In this document: one piece after another, positions 17,605 through 27,529 of the stretch
How positions within the stretch are numbered: position 1 is the stretch's first letter
Layout of the letters: each line of letters starts with the position of its first letter
Assembly (NCBI RefSeq): GCF_001043115.1
Contig: NZ_LFME01000017.1
Span: 34,671-98,670 of the forward strand
From: Xanthomonas sp. NCPPB 1128
GTDB lineage: Bacteria > Pseudomonadota > Gammaproteobacteria > Xanthomonadales > Xanthomonadaceae
Length of the DNA stretch: 64,000 bases
Direction: 5' to 3'
Notes under the pieces: generated by a model
Seen by the model: the letters and a program-made list of their open reading frames with translations, nothing else
The model's database searches: none
Told to the model about the DNA's origin: nothing
Translations under genes and position numbers: made by a program

Positions 17605-18516
17605 CTACGACGCGGCAACCGCCCGGCGCGGCCAGGACCATCGCAGATTGACCGCCAGCGTGCCCAGCACGATCAACGCCAGGCCCAGCCACTGCACCGG
17701 CACCAGCCGGTGGCCGTACAACAGGTAGTCCAGCAGCAGCGTCACCAGCGGGTAGACGAAGGCGACCACCGCGATCGCCGCCACGTGCAGATGCCGGTAG
17801 GCGCTGTAGAACAGCACGTACACCACGCCGCTGTGGATCACCCCCAGGCCGACCAGCCAGAACCAGTGGCGGCCGGGATGCAGCGCGGCGATGCTGGAGA
17901 AGCCGGCCAGCATCGCCGCACCGACCCAGCACTGCACCGTCACCACCGCCAGCGGCCGCTCGCGGCTGATCCGCCGCGACATCAGCAACGACGCGCCGCA
18001 CAGCAACGCGCCAAGCAGCGTCAATGCGATCCCGCCCAGATAGCCGCGGTCGGCGCTGGACCACAGCCGCAGCGGATCGGCCGAACAGGCCACGCCGACG
18101 AAGGCCAGCAGCGTCCAGCCCAGGTCGGAACGGCGGCTGCGCTCGCCCTGCAGCAACGCCGCCAGGATCAGCATGACGAACGGGAACACGTGGTAGACCA
18201 TGGTCGCCACGCCGATCGACGAGCGTGCCATGCCGGCGAACAGCGCCACCCAATTGAGTACCAGGAGCACGCCGCTGAGCGCGGCATCGCGCAACAACGC
18301 GCGCTCGCGCCACAGGCCGCGCAACTGCCCGCCGAGCAGGCCACAGACGGTCAGGAACAGCGCGCCGAACAGGCAGCGGTAGAACACCGCGGTCACCGGA
18401 TCCTGGCCGCTCTCGTGCACGAACACGCCGACCGAGCCGATCAACACCTCGGCCAGCAGCAGCTGCCACAGCGCGCGCCGTGACGCACCCGCAGGCGCGG
18501 CCTGCACCGCGCTCAT
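17605..18516 (-). CDS. EamA/DMT family exporter
   Basis: A 303-aa ten-helix drug/metabolite transporter (two EamA repeats, about residues 15-145 and 160-295). The family exports amino acids, sugars or other small metabolites. Its start overlaps the phzF stop by four bases (ATGA), so the two genes are translationally coupled. This suggests that the exported compound is a product or substrate of the PhzF-like enzyme. The substrate itself cannot be read from the sequence. Confidence 0.9.
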   Translation of the reverse strand: MSAVQAAPAGASRRALWQLLLAEVLIGSVGVFVHESGQDPVTAVFYRCLFGALFLTVCGLLGGQLRGLWRERALLRDAALSGVLLVLNWVALFAGMARSSIGVATMVYHVFPFVMLILAALLQGERSRRSDLGWTLLAFVGVACSADPLRLWSSADRGYLGGIALTLLGALLCGASLLMSRRISRERPLAVVTVQCWVGAAMLAGFSSIAALHPGRHWFWLVGLGVIHSGVVYVLFYSAYRHLHVAAIAVVAFVYPLVTLLLDYLLYGHRLVPVQWLGLALIVLGTLAVNLRWSWPRRAVAAS

Positions 18517-19304
18517 AGCGCGATGGTCCCGTGCAGGTACTGCACGGCCGCGCCGCGCACCTGCACGTGGTCCGGCAGCACCCGGCACTCCAGTTCACCG
18601 CCGCGCGCCGAGGCTTGCAACGCGCGCAGGTCCTGCTTGCCCAGGCGCTGCGCCCACAACGGCGCCAGCGCCGCATGGATCGAGCCGGTCACCGGATCCT
18701 CGGCGCCGCCGTTGGCCGGCCAGAAATAGCGCGACACGAAATCGTGGTCGCGGCCGGGGGCGGTGACCACGACATCACGCGGCGCCAGCGCCAGCATCCG
18801 CGCCAGGTCCGGCACCACCGCGCGCACCTGGGCTTCGTCCGCGTACACGGCGATGTAGGCCTGGTCGTTGCGGTATGCCGCCTGCGGCGCGATCGACAGC
18901 GTCTGCGCAAGCGCCTGCGGCACCGTCGCCAACACCGTCGGCGCCTGGTTCGGAAAGTGCAGGACGAAGCGCCCGTCGGCCTCGCGATCCACCGCCAGTT
19001 CGCCGACAGCCGCGGCGCGGAACCGCAACGGCAGCGGCGCCAGGCCCTGGGTGGCGACGACGAAGGCGCTGGCGAGGGTGGCATGGCCGCAGAACCCCAC
19101 TTCGCGCAGCGGCGAGAACCAGCGGATCGCGAACGCGCCATCGGCTTCGCGCACGAAGAACGCGGTTTCCGACAGATTGTTCTCGCTGGCGATGGCCTGC
19201 ATCAGCGCGTCCGGCAACCACGCCTGCAGGGGCACCACCGCGGCCGGGTTGCCGCGGAACCGCACCGTGGTGAACGCATCGACGATGAACAGCGGCAGTT
19301 GCAC
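18513..19304 (-). CDS. PhzF family isomerase
   Basis: A 263-aa protein of the PhzF/diaminopimelate-epimerase-like fold. The two half-domains are visible as FRGNPAAVV near residue 17 and EDPVTGSIHAAL in the second half. The conserved acid is E46 in NLSETAF, equivalent to PhzF E45. No other phenazine genes are present, so phenazine synthesis is unlikely. Stand-alone PhzF-like proteins have unknown substrates. It is the first gene of a two-gene operon with the EamA exporter and is divergent from a MocR regulator. Confidence 0.9.
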   Translation of the reverse strand: MQLPLFIVDAFTTVRFRGNPAAVVPLQAWLPDALMQAIASENNLSETAFFVREADGAFAIRWFSPLREVGFCGHATLASAFVVATQGLAPLPLRFRAAAVGELAVDREADGRFVLHFPNQAPTVLATVPQALAQTLSIAPQAAYRNDQAYIAVYADEAQVRAVVPDLARMLALAPRDVVVTAPGRDHDFVSRYFWPANGGAEDPVTGSIHAALAPLWAQRLGKQDLRALQASARGGELECRVLPDHVQVRGAAVQYLHGTIAL

Positions 19305-19411
19305 GCGCGGCCTCGGGAATCGGGGAGGGACGCGGCCAGTGTGCGCCGGGGTGGGCGACCAGCACAGAGTCAGATACGCTGCAAATCGACCGATACAGAT
19401 GAGGCCTGCGC

Positions 19412-20824
19412 ATGCGCCTGTACGAAGCCCTCGCCAGCCAGTTGCGCGAGCAGATCGCGCAGGGCACGTTGCGCGCCGGCGAGCGCCTGCCGTCGATCAG
19501 GCAACTGGCCGCCGGCCACGGCATCAGCGCCGCCACCGCGGTGCAGGCCTGCCTGCAGTTGGAACGCGAAGGCCGGGTGCAGGCACGGCCGCGCTCCGGC
19601 TACTTCGTGCGCGCCGCGACCACGCCGCAACCGACCGGCACGAGCGCCACGACCCGGCGGCGCGCCGCTGGCGCGGTCGCCAATCCCGCGCTGCAAGGCG
19701 TGCTGGACATGCTCGCGCGCTCGGACCTGGTGCCGCTGCACACCGCCACGCCGGCGGCGGCGCTGCTGCCCGGCGCGCACCTGGCCAGCGCACTGGCGCG
19801 GCAACTGCGCCGCCAGCGCAGCGCCGCGCTCGACTACGCACCGCCGCAGGGCCACGCCGCACTGCGCCGGCAGATCGCGCAGCGCTACGCGCACTGCGCC
19901 ACCGCCGTGGCCGCCGACGAAGTGGTGGTGACCGCCGGCGCGATGGAGGCGATCAGCCTGGCGCTGCGCACCCTCACCGCGCCCGGCGACGTGGTGTTGG
20001 TCGAAACCCCGACCTACCACGGCATCCTGCAGGCGGTGGCGGCGCTGCGCCTGAAGGTGCTGGAAGTCCCCAACCGGCCGGGCCTGGGCATCGACGCCGC
20101 GCGCCTGGACGCGCTGCTGCAGCGCAGGCCGGCACGCGCCGCGGTGCTGGTGCCGAACTTCAACAATCCGCTCGGCAGCCTTACCCCCGACACGGCCAAG
20201 CGCAGCCTGCTCGACAGCTGCGCGCGCCACGGCACGGTGGTGATCGAGGACGACATCTACGGCGAACTCGACTGGTCGGGGCAACGGCCCAGGCCGCTGC
20301 GCCATTTCGACACGCACGGCAACGTGATCACCTGCGGCGCCTTCTCCAAAGTGCTGGCGCCCGGCCTGCGCGTGGGCTGGCTGCTCGGCGGCGCCTGGAC
20401 CGACGCGCTGGTGCGCGCCAAGTACTTCTCCACCATCGGCGGCGCCAGCCTGCCGCAACTGGCCCTGGCCGACTACCTGCAGCGGCACGACCTGGAACGC
20501 CACCTGCGCAAGCTGCGCCGCACCCTGGCCGACAACGGCCAGCGCCTGCGCGAGGCGGTGTTGCGGCACTGGCCGGCCGGCACCCGCATCGGCGACCCGG
20601 CCGGCGGCCTGTCGCTGTGGCTGCAACTGGCCGACGCCGGCAGCGGCCAGGCCTTGTTCGAGGCCGCCCTCGCCGAGGGCATCGGCACCTCGCCCGGGCA
20701 TCTGTTCTCCAGCCGCGGCGACTACGCCGACCACCTGCGGCTGAGCTGCGGCCAGCCATGGAGCGAGCCGCTGGAACAGGCGATGCGACGGCTGGGCCAC
20801 CTGGCCGCGCGGCTGCCGCGCTGA
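19412..20824 (+). CDS. MocR-type GntR regulator with aminotransferase-like domain
   Basis: A 470-aa MocR/PdxR-subfamily regulator. Residues about 1-70 are a GntR winged helix (LPSIRQLAAGHGISAATAVQACLQL). The rest is a fold-type I aminotransferase domain that binds PLP at the lysine of CGAFSKVLAPGLRVGW, used for sensing rather than catalysis. It is divergent from phzF-eamA, and the 107 bases between contain two direct GATAC repeats 19 bases apart (19373 and 19392), a possible binding site. Control of the phzF operon and of itself is therefore likely but inferred. Confidence 0.9.
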   Translation: MRLYEALASQLREQIAQGTLRAGERLPSIRQLAAGHGISAATAVQACLQLEREGRVQARPRSGYFVRAATTPQPTGTSATTRRRAAGAVANPALQGVLDMLARSDLVPLHTATPAAALLPGAHLASALARQLRRQRSAALDYAPPQGHAALRRQIAQRYAHCATAVAADEVVVTAGAMEAISLALRTLTAPGDVVLVETPTYHGILQAVAALRLKVLEVPNRPGLGIDAARLDALLQRRPARAAVLVPNFNNPLGSLTPDTAKRSLLDSCARHGTVVIEDDIYGELDWSGQRPRPLRHFDTHGNVITCGAFSKVLAPGLRVGWLLGGAWTDALVRAKYFSTIGGASLPQLALADYLQRHDLERHLRKLRRTLADNGQRLREAVLRHWPAGTRIGDPAGGLSLWLQLADAGSGQALFEAALAEGIGTSPGHLFSSRGDYADHLRLSCGQPWSEPLEQAMRRLGHLAARLPR

Positions 20825-20910
20825 GCGCCGTCGTCCACGCAGCCAGGCGTTTCCTGCACCCGTGTCGACGCAGTGCCGGAGCTTGCGCACGCCGCACCGC
20901 CTGCACCGCG

Positions 20911-20949
20911 GCAGGTCCGCCGCCCTAGGACAGGCCGCGGCGGACCTGC
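20911..20949. terminator. Hairpin between convergent genes
   Basis: A perfect 13-base stem GCAGGTCCGCCGC / GCGGCGGACCTGC with a 13-base loop lies between the MocR gene and the convergent DUF4386 gene. It could stop transcription from both sides. There is no T tract. Confidence 0.5.
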
Positions 20950-20970
20950 GCAAGGCGCTGGACGGAACGT

Positions 20971-21687
20971 CTACACCGCGACGGCCCTGGCCTCCCATTG
21001 CCGCAGGTCGACGCCGCGAATCAGCAGCCACAGGCAGAACGTCGTCTCGCCCACCAGCACCGGCAACAGAATGCCGGGGCTGAGCATGCGAGCAACCGCG
21101 GGCGCCAGCAGCGCTGCAAACGAGGCCACCAGATAGCTGAGGCCGGCCAACACCATCAATGCGCCGACGAACCGGGGCAGGTAGCGCGAGCGCCAGGTCA
21201 ACGTGCCGCTGACCAGGCAGGCAGCGCCGAAAAAGAGCAGGGCGATGTTGAAGCCGACCTCATGGCCCAGCAAAGCCAGCGAGGCCAACGCGGCCGCCTG
21301 GCGCGGCTCCTCGGCCGATGCGCTAGCGCTAGCCAGGGGCAGAACCAGTAGTTGGAACAGCTTACTGACCGCTTCCACCGCAAGCGACGCCATGTTCAAC
21401 AACACGAACAACAGCGCCAACCCCTTACCGGCCGGCCGCAGCAGCATGTATTCGATCCACAGCTGCACCACCGCGATCAACGGTACGATCAGGTTCGCGG
21501 CCAGCCCAAGTTTCCACAATTGCGCGTGCTGCACGATGGCGTGGAGGGTGGCCAGATCGTCGCCAGGCACGACCAGAACGTTCGCCACATAACCTTCTGC
21601 CAAGCCGCCCAGGACGATGACGGCGAGATAGAGCGCGCCAGCGACACGTGCATAGAACTGCGGGCGACCTTGCATGTCGTACGCCAT
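20971..21687 (-). CDS. DUF4386 family membrane protein
   Basis: A 238-aa integral membrane protein of the DUF4386 family, with about six hydrophobic helices and unknown function. The N-terminus QFYARVAGALYLAVIVLG fits the family pattern (RiaGllyL). The start at 21687 is chosen because it gives a short polar lead before helix 1. An in-frame ATG at 21675 is possible. It is the last gene of a four-gene leftward cassette headed by an ArsR-type regulator, 43 bases after the preceding gene. Confidence 0.85.
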   Translation of the reverse strand: MAYDMQGRPQFYARVAGALYLAVIVLGGLAEGYVANVLVVPGDDLATLHAIVQHAQLWKLGLAANLIVPLIAVVQLWIEYMLLRPAGKGLALLFVLLNMASLAVEAVSKLFQLLVLPLASASASAEEPRQAAALASLALLGHEVGFNIALLFFGAACLVSGTLTWRSRYLPRFVGALMVLAGLSYLVASFAALLAPAVARMLSPGILLPVLVGETTFCLWLLIRGVDLRQWEARAVAV

Positions 21688-21730
21688 GACGTGTCCAGTG
21701 TTGCAGGAATGCGAGAGAGAGATCGCTCGG

Positions 21731-22192
21731 TCACCGCCAGCGGTCGGCGGGCGCACGCATGAACGTCGAGATGGCGTAGCGCCATGGGATCACGATCGGG
21801 AAGACCACGACCAGCAAGCAGGCCGAGAGCGTGGACCAGGTGCCGGCGTCCATCTGCTGGTGCAGCAATCGCGGCGCTGCAACGACACCGAGCCACACGA
21901 GCTTCCACACGATCTCGAACAGCAGCAGCGGCAGCATCTTGAGCGGGTGGCGAAGTCCGAGCACAGCCAGCAGCCCCATCGCGCCCAGCATGCACTGCAC
22001 CACACCCTCCATCAGCTCCCAGCCGTCGTGCCGCAGCACGATACCCGGCCAGACCTGCACGCCCAGACCGATCACGAGCAGCAGATAGCCGGCGCGCAGG
22101 GCATACAACCGCCACAGCGGCACCACGTCGCGATCACGCGCGGACGCGGCACTGGCGCCGGCGACGGCGGGCGTCGTCTGGATCGCCATCAT
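21731..22192 (-). CDS. Hypothetical membrane protein, four helices
   Basis: A 153-aa protein with four hydrophobic segments (about residues 28-48, 60-80, 85-105, 120-140) and the motif IPWRYAISTFMRAPADRW at the C-terminus. I do not recognise the family with certainty. It overlaps the preceding small gene by four bases (ATGA) and precedes the DUF4386 gene, so all are probably one transcript under the ArsR-type repressor. Confidence 0.8.
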   Translation of the reverse strand: MMAIQTTPAVAGASAASARDRDVVPLWRLYALRAGYLLLVIGLGVQVWPGIVLRHDGWELMEGVVQCMLGAMGLLAVLGLRHPLKMLPLLLFEIVWKLVWLGVVAAPRLLHQQMDAGTWSTLSACLLVVVFPIVIPWRYAISTFMRAPADRWR

Positions 22193-22404
22193 CCGACGTC
22201 CTTGAGAATCTTTTCGATGCCGTCGAGACGGAGATGGATGTCGCTCAGCGCCGCCTGGGTCTTCTCGGCCAGCTCGCGGCAGGCCTGGTTGTGATCGAGC
22301 TGCGCCTTGGCCTGCCGGACCGCGGCGAGATAACGCATGCCGAAGATCAGCAGCACAGTGCCCAGCGGCAGGCAGATCGTCAAAAGGTACAGATGCTCCG
22401 ACAA
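22189..22404 (-). CDS. Small membrane protein with coiled-coil tail
   Basis: A 71-aa protein with one N-terminal membrane helix (LYLLTICLPLGTVLLIFGM) followed by a charged helical tail (AELAEKTQ...IHLRLDGIEKILKDVG), probably a cytoplasmic coiled coil. Similar small proteins occur beside DUF4386/ArsR genes, but I cannot name a family. The start is nine bases after the regulator's stop, and the stop overlaps the next gene by four bases. Confidence 0.75.
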   Translation of the reverse strand: MSEHLYLLTICLPLGTVLLIFGMRYLAAVRQAKAQLDHNQACRELAEKTQAALSDIHLRLDGIEKILKDVG

Positions 22405-22413
22405 GGCCGTCTC

Positions 22414-22725
22414 CTATTTCTCTACTTTGTCGGTCAGCGATGTCGCGGCATCGGCAATGACCGAGGGTGAAAGTTCGAGTCGAAAGGCGCTGAGCTCGAA
22501 GTAGTTGAGCGCCTTTCCGTCGTGCGACAGCTCGAGCTGGCTGGTCACCAGACCCGCCGCCTCCAGCTTGTTCAGATGCAAATGCAATAGCGGCCGACTG
22601 ATGCCGACGTCCCGCGCCAGACGGCTGATGTAATTGCGGCCACCGGTCTGCAGCGCCGCGATGATCCTCAGCCGGTGCGGGTTGTCGAGCGCTGACAGCA
22701 TCGCCAGCAATTGGTCTCCCGTCAT
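22414..22725 (-). CDS. ArsR-type winged-helix regulator
   Basis: A 103-aa ArsR/HTH_20 winged-helix regulator. The recognition helix region is YISRLARDVGISRPLLHLHLNKLEAAGLV. It has no cysteine or clustered histidine metal site, so it probably does not sense metals. GAGGGGAG directly before the ATG at 22725 decides that start over the ATG at 22740, which lies inside a palindrome. It heads a cassette of three membrane-protein genes and has a perfect palindrome just upstream, so autorepression is likely. Confidence 0.87.
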   Translation of the reverse strand: MTGDQLLAMLSALDNPHRLRIIAALQTGGRNYISRLARDVGISRPLLHLHLNKLEAAGLVTSQLELSHDGKALNYFELSAFRLELSPSVIADAATSLTDKVEK

Positions 22726-22738
22726 CACTCCCCTCTTC

Positions 22739-22762
22739 ATGTGTCAGAAATATCTGACACAT
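22739..22762. promoter_or_regulatory. Perfect palindromic operator of the ArsR cassette
   Basis: Ten-base arms ATGTGTCAGA / TCTGACACAT flank a four-base AATA centre. It ends 14 bases before the regulator's start, just upstream of its ribosome site. Size and position fit a dimeric ArsR-type repressor acting on its own promoter. Confidence 0.75.
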
Positions 22763-23030
22763 GAAAGGATGTCAAGCATCGCCGCAACAGCAAGCCGCTA
22801 ACGAGCGAGATCGGAATGACTCGAGACGGAGACTCCCCTCTGCGCGTCAGGGCGTGACGGACGCAGCGCATGACTGTTCAAAACAGCACATGCCAGCCGC
22901 CCGAGCGGAAGCGGACGGCTGGATCCACGCAGCCACCCTTGCGTCGCGGCGATCGCCGCCGCGGTGCTATGGGGTCGCCGTCACGCGTCCGACGCGCAGT
23001 GTGGGCACAGCCGACGGCCGCCAGGCACGG
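22763..23030. other. Intergenic stretch without recognised gene
   Basis: Together with 23160-23461 this forms a gap of about 740 bases between the ArsR cassette and the formaldehyde genes. Apart from one candidate mini-gene at 23031-23159 and a hairpin at 23462 I see nothing I can support. Confidence 0.5.
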
Positions 23031-23159
23031 CTACGGCGTGGCCGCGCCGATCGCCAGCGCCACGCAGGCGCCGAACAGGGTGCAGGCGAGCATCGCCAGG
23101 GGGCCGAGCGGGCTGCGCCAGCGCTGCCAGGGAAGCAGCAAGGTGCGACGGCAGGACAT
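23031..23159 (-). CDS. Candidate 42-residue single-helix protein
   Basis: An open frame from ATG 23159 to TAG 23031 encodes MSCRRTLLLPWQRW... followed by one hydrophobic helix (LAMLACTLFGACVALAIGA). A CGGAG lies nine bases upstream. Positive charges before the helix predict an inner-membrane protein with its N-terminus in the cytoplasm. No family is recognised, and a chance frame cannot be excluded in DNA this rich in GC. Confidence 0.4.
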   Translation of the reverse strand: MSCRRTLLLPWQRWRSPLGPLAMLACTLFGACVALAIGAATP

Positions 23160-23461
23160 GGCGCGGCTCCGGTCCAGTGACGTGGGGATGGCGAACACTG
23201 CGCAATCTAGCCAGCCCCCGTCTCAGCAGGCGCGAACGCGATCGCACAACCGCATGTCGGACGCTGCGGCGCCCCTGTTTGTTTACGAGACCGACCATGC
23301 GGCGGCCGTCGTGGTCACCGGCCTGTCATGTGCGCGGCCGGCAAGGGCGCGCGGCCTGCGTCGCTCGCCTGCAGGCGCCCCGCCATCGGGCAGCGCGGCC
23401 TGGGCGACCGCGCGGAGGGCATGCGACGCCACCGGCAGCGCATCCCCCGGCGCCCTGCCGC

Positions 23462-23490
23462 CCGGCGGTCCGCGGTGCGCGGACCGCCGG
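23462..23490. terminator. Hairpin after fghA
   Basis: A perfect 13-base stem CCGGCGGTCCGCG / CGCGGACCGCCGG with a GTG loop begins 12 bases beyond the fghA stop. There is no T tract. It probably ends the frmR-adhC-gfa-fghA transcript. Confidence 0.55.
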
Positions 23491-23502
23491 CGGATCGCGC
23501 GC

Positions 23503-24333
23503 TCAGTCCTGCAGCGCGCGCGCGTGGAAGGCGATGTGTTCGCCGATGAAGCTGCCGATGAAGTAGTAGCTGTGGTCGTAGCCGGGCTGCACGCGCAGGG
23601 TCAGCGGATAGCCGGCAGCCTCGGCAGCGGCTTGCAGCAACTGCGGACGCAACTGCTTCTCCAGGAACTCGTCGCCACCGCCCTGGTCGATCAGCAACGG
23701 CAGGCGCTCGCTGGCGCTGCCGATCAGCGCGCTGGCGTCGTATGCCTGCCATTGCGCACGGTCCTCGCCCAGATACGCGGCGAAGGCCTTCTCGCCCCAC
23801 GGCACCTGGGTCGGCGCCACGATCGGCGAGAACGCCGACACGCTGCGATAGCGGCCGGGGTTCTTCAGCGCGATCACCAGGGCACCGTGGCCGCCCATCG
23901 AATGCCCGCTGATCGCGCGCCGGCCGTTGTGCGGGAACTGCGCCTCGATCAGCGCCGGCAGTTCCTGCACCACGTAGTCGTACATGCGGTAGTGCGCGGC
24001 CCACGGCGCCTGGGTGGCGTTGACGTAGAAGCCGGCACCCTTGCCGAGGTCGTAGCCCTCGGCGTCGGCGACCTGCTCGCCGCGCGGGCTGGTGTCGGGC
24101 GCGACCACGATCACCCCGTGCTCGGCCGCATAGCGCTGCGCGCCGGTCTTGGTGATGAAGTTCTGCTCGGTGCAGGTGAGGCCGCTGAGCCAGTACAGCA
24201 CCGGCAGTTTGGCGTGCTCGGCCTGCGGCGGCAGGTACACGGCCACCTGCATGGCGCAGCCGAGCACGGCCGAGTCGTGGCGATAGACGTCCTGCCAGCC
24301 GCCGCAGCAGGCGTGGTGTTCGATGCGTTCCAT
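23503..24333 (-). CDS. fghA: S-formylglutathione hydrolase
   Basis: A 276-aa alpha/beta hydrolase that releases formate and glutathione from S-formylglutathione, the last step of glutathione-dependent formaldehyde oxidation. The nucleophile is S145 in GHSMGGHG. The catalytic His lies in PGYDHSYYF near the C-terminus, and the N-terminal [12 protein letters not shown] segment is typical of the family. It is the last gene of the cluster, after frmR, adhC and gfa. The preceding gap of 91 bases contains a hairpin. Confidence 0.95.
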   Translation of the reverse strand: MERIEHHACCGGWQDVYRHDSAVLGCAMQVAVYLPPQAEHAKLPVLYWLSGLTCTEQNFITKTGAQRYAAEHGVIVVAPDTSPRGEQVADAEGYDLGKGAGFYVNATQAPWAAHYRMYDYVVQELPALIEAQFPHNGRRAISGHSMGGHGALVIALKNPGRYRSVSAFSPIVAPTQVPWGEKAFAAYLGEDRAQWQAYDASALIGSASERLPLLIDQGGGDEFLEKQLRPQLLQAAAEAAGYPLTLRVQPGYDHSYYFIGSFIGEHIAFHARALQD

Positions 24334-24353
24334 GGGGAGTTCCGAATTGTGGG

Positions 24354-24377
24354 CCTGCGGCCGCGAGCGGCCGCAGG
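24354..24377. other. Hairpin between gfa and fghA
   Basis: A ten-base perfect stem CCTGCGGCCG / CGGCCGCAGG with a CGAG loop sits in the 91-base gap inside the formaldehyde operon. It may tune relative expression of fghA or stabilise mRNA ends. Confidence 0.45.
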
Positions 24378-24424
24378 CGGAGATGCCGCGACGCGTCGAC
24401 CGGCGACGCGCGCGGCAGCGGGCT

Positions 24425-24997
24425 TCAGTGCAGCACGCCGTTCTTGCGCGCCACGTGGGTGGAGATCGCGTCCATCAGCGGCGGCGACAGGCAATCGTAC
24501 GGTTCCAGCTGCAGTTCGCGCAGGCGATTGCGTATTCCATCCATCGCCTCCGGACGGGTGCCGCTCTCGATGATCGAGGACACGAACGCGGCGAAGCCCG
24601 GCGCCGACCATCCCTGCTGCGGCGACAGTTCCGTATGCACGAAATCCAGGCCGTAGAACGGGTGCTCGGTGTTCTCGATGCGGCCGTACATGTGCACGCC
24701 ACACCCGGTGCAGGCGTGACGGCGGATCGTCGCGCTCTCGTCCACCACCTTGAGCTTCTCCTCGTGCGCGGTCACCTTCACCTTGTCGCGCGCCACCACC
24801 GCCACCACCGAGAAGGTCGCGCCCTTCGGCTTCCAGCACTTGGTACAGCCGCAGGCATGGTTGTGCGCGGTCTGCGCGCCCACGTCCACCACCACCTTGT
24901 CGCTGGCGCAATGGCATTCCAGGGTGCCGCCCTGGAACTGCTCCGCGCCGGCACGCACGCCGGCATCCACCGACGGATGAATCGTCACAGTACTCAT
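24425..24997 (-). CDS. gfa: S-(hydroxymethyl)glutathione synthase
   Basis: A 190-aa zinc protein that speeds the addition of formaldehyde to glutathione. The zinc-binding cysteines are visible in LECHCAS (CxC), ACGCTKC and ACTGCGVH. The length agrees with the Paracoccus enzyme (about 190 aa). It sits between adhC and fghA, so the window encodes the complete three-enzyme pathway. A purine-rich AGGGGG element precedes the ATG. Most enteric frm operons lack gfa, so this cluster is of the Paracoccus/Xanthomonas form. Confidence 0.94.
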   Translation of the reverse strand: MSTVTIHPSVDAGVRAGAEQFQGGTLECHCASDKVVVDVGAQTAHNHACGCTKCWKPKGATFSVVAVVARDKVKVTAHEEKLKVVDESATIRRHACTGCGVHMYGRIENTEHPFYGLDFVHTELSPQQGWSAPGFAAFVSSIIESGTRPEAMDGIRNRLRELQLEPYDCLSPPLMDAISTHVARKNGVLH

Positions 24998-25067
24998 CTT
25001 GCCCCCTCCCGGGTTCGTTGCGTCGCTGCAATGCGCGGAAACGGCCGCGCGCCGGACTGACCTGCGG

Positions 25068-26493
<1,426 letters not shown>

Positions 26494-26510
26494 GCGGGAT
26501 GGCCCCAGGA

Positions 26511-26530
26511 ACTATACTGGGGGATAGTAT
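26511..26530. promoter_or_regulatory. Candidate FrmR operator
   Basis: The inverted repeat ACTAT ... ATAGT encloses a run of five Gs (ATACTGGGGGATAGTAT). A-T-rich flanks around a G/C tract are the usual form of CsoR/RcnR/FrmR operators. It lies just upstream of frmR and would also cover its promoter. Confidence 0.75.
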
Positions 26531-26818
26531 GCCTGCGGCCGGCAAAAGGGAACGCCCGAGCCGCGCCGACGCTCCACCAGATCGCCCCCAGCGGCCGCCG
26601 GACACCGCACCAGCGCAGGTGCCGGCGCATGGCAACGCATGTCAGCACAGGACACGAACCGGCCATGTTCGCGCCGCCGGCACTGCCTATGATGGCCAGG
26701 CGTTCAAGCGCGGGCCCCGGCTCCGGCGGCCACGTCCCTGGCCGCCCCCAGTTCCAGGCAGCCGCGGCCACGTCTAGACTGGGCGACTCCCGTGTGGCCG
26801 CCCCTCAAGATCGTGGAC

Positions 26819-27529
26819 ATGAAATCCTTCATTCTGGTCGTCGACGACGACCCGGATCTGCGCCGACTCATCAGCGAGTTCCTGAGCGAACACGGTTATC
26901 AGGTGGACACCGCCGAGACCGTGGCGGAGATGCGCCTGCGGATGGCCGAGCGCCAGCCGGACCTGGTGATCCTGGACGTGATGATGCCCGGCGAGGACGG
27001 CCTCAGCGCCGCCCGCCAGCTCGCCAGCGAGCGCGGCGCGCCCGCGGTGATCATGCTCAGCGCGCTGGGCAGCGACACCGACCGCATCATCGGCCTGGAG
27101 GTGGGCGCCGACGACTACCTGGCCAAGCCGTGCAACCCGCGCGAGCTGCTGGCGCGGGTGCGCGCCCTGCTGCGGCGCAGCCAGGCGGCGACGCTGCCAC
27201 CGGAAGCCCGTGGCAACGTCTACGAGTTCGCCGGCTGGCGGCTGGACGTGATCCGCCGCGACCTGCGCGACCCCACCGGCATCTTCATCAACCTCTCCGA
27301 CGGCGAGTTCGCGCTGCTGCGCACCTTCGTCGAGCACCCGCAGCGTGTGCTCAGCCGCGACCAACTGCTCGACTACGCGCGCGGCCGCGACACCGAGGTC
27401 TACGACCGCGCCATCGACAGCCAGATCAGCCGCCTGCGCCGCAAGATCAACGAGCGCGTGCAGACCGAACTGATCCGCACCGTGCGCAACGAGGGCTACA
27501 TGCTGCTGCCGAGCGTCGCCCGCCTGTGA
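26819..27529 (+). CDS. OmpR-family response regulator
   Basis: A 236-aa two-component regulator. The receiver domain has the acidic pocket D9/D10/D11 and the phosphoacceptor D53 (ILDVMMPGEDG), with the switch lysine in YLAKPCNP. The C-terminal winged helix (residues about 135-230) ends in RTVRNEGYML, as in OmpR-type factors. I chose the ATG at 26819, since it gives the short lead MKSFILVVDDD. Its stop overlaps the start of a histidine kinase gene by four bases, so the two form one unit. OmpR/EnvZ-like roles are possible, but the signal is unknown. Confidence 0.93.
   Translation: MKSFILVVDDDPDLRRLISEFLSEHGYQVDTAETVAEMRLRMAERQPDLVILDVMMPGEDGLSAARQLASERGAPAVIMLSALGSDTDRIIGLEVGADDYLAKPCNPRELLARVRALLRRSQAATLPPEARGNVYEFAGWRLDVIRRDLRDPTGIFINLSDGEFALLRTFVEHPQRVLSRDQLLDYARGRDTEVYDRAIDSQISRLRRKINERVQTELIRTVRNEGYMLLPSVARL

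Noticed and set aside
18513..19304. Phenazine biosynthesis cluster
   Set aside because: Only a stand-alone PhzF-like gene is present; no phzA-E or G homologues are in the window.
18531..19931. Plus-strand open frame covering phzF and the mocR start
   Set aside because: It spans opposite-strand and other-frame genes with clear families and has no domain of its own.
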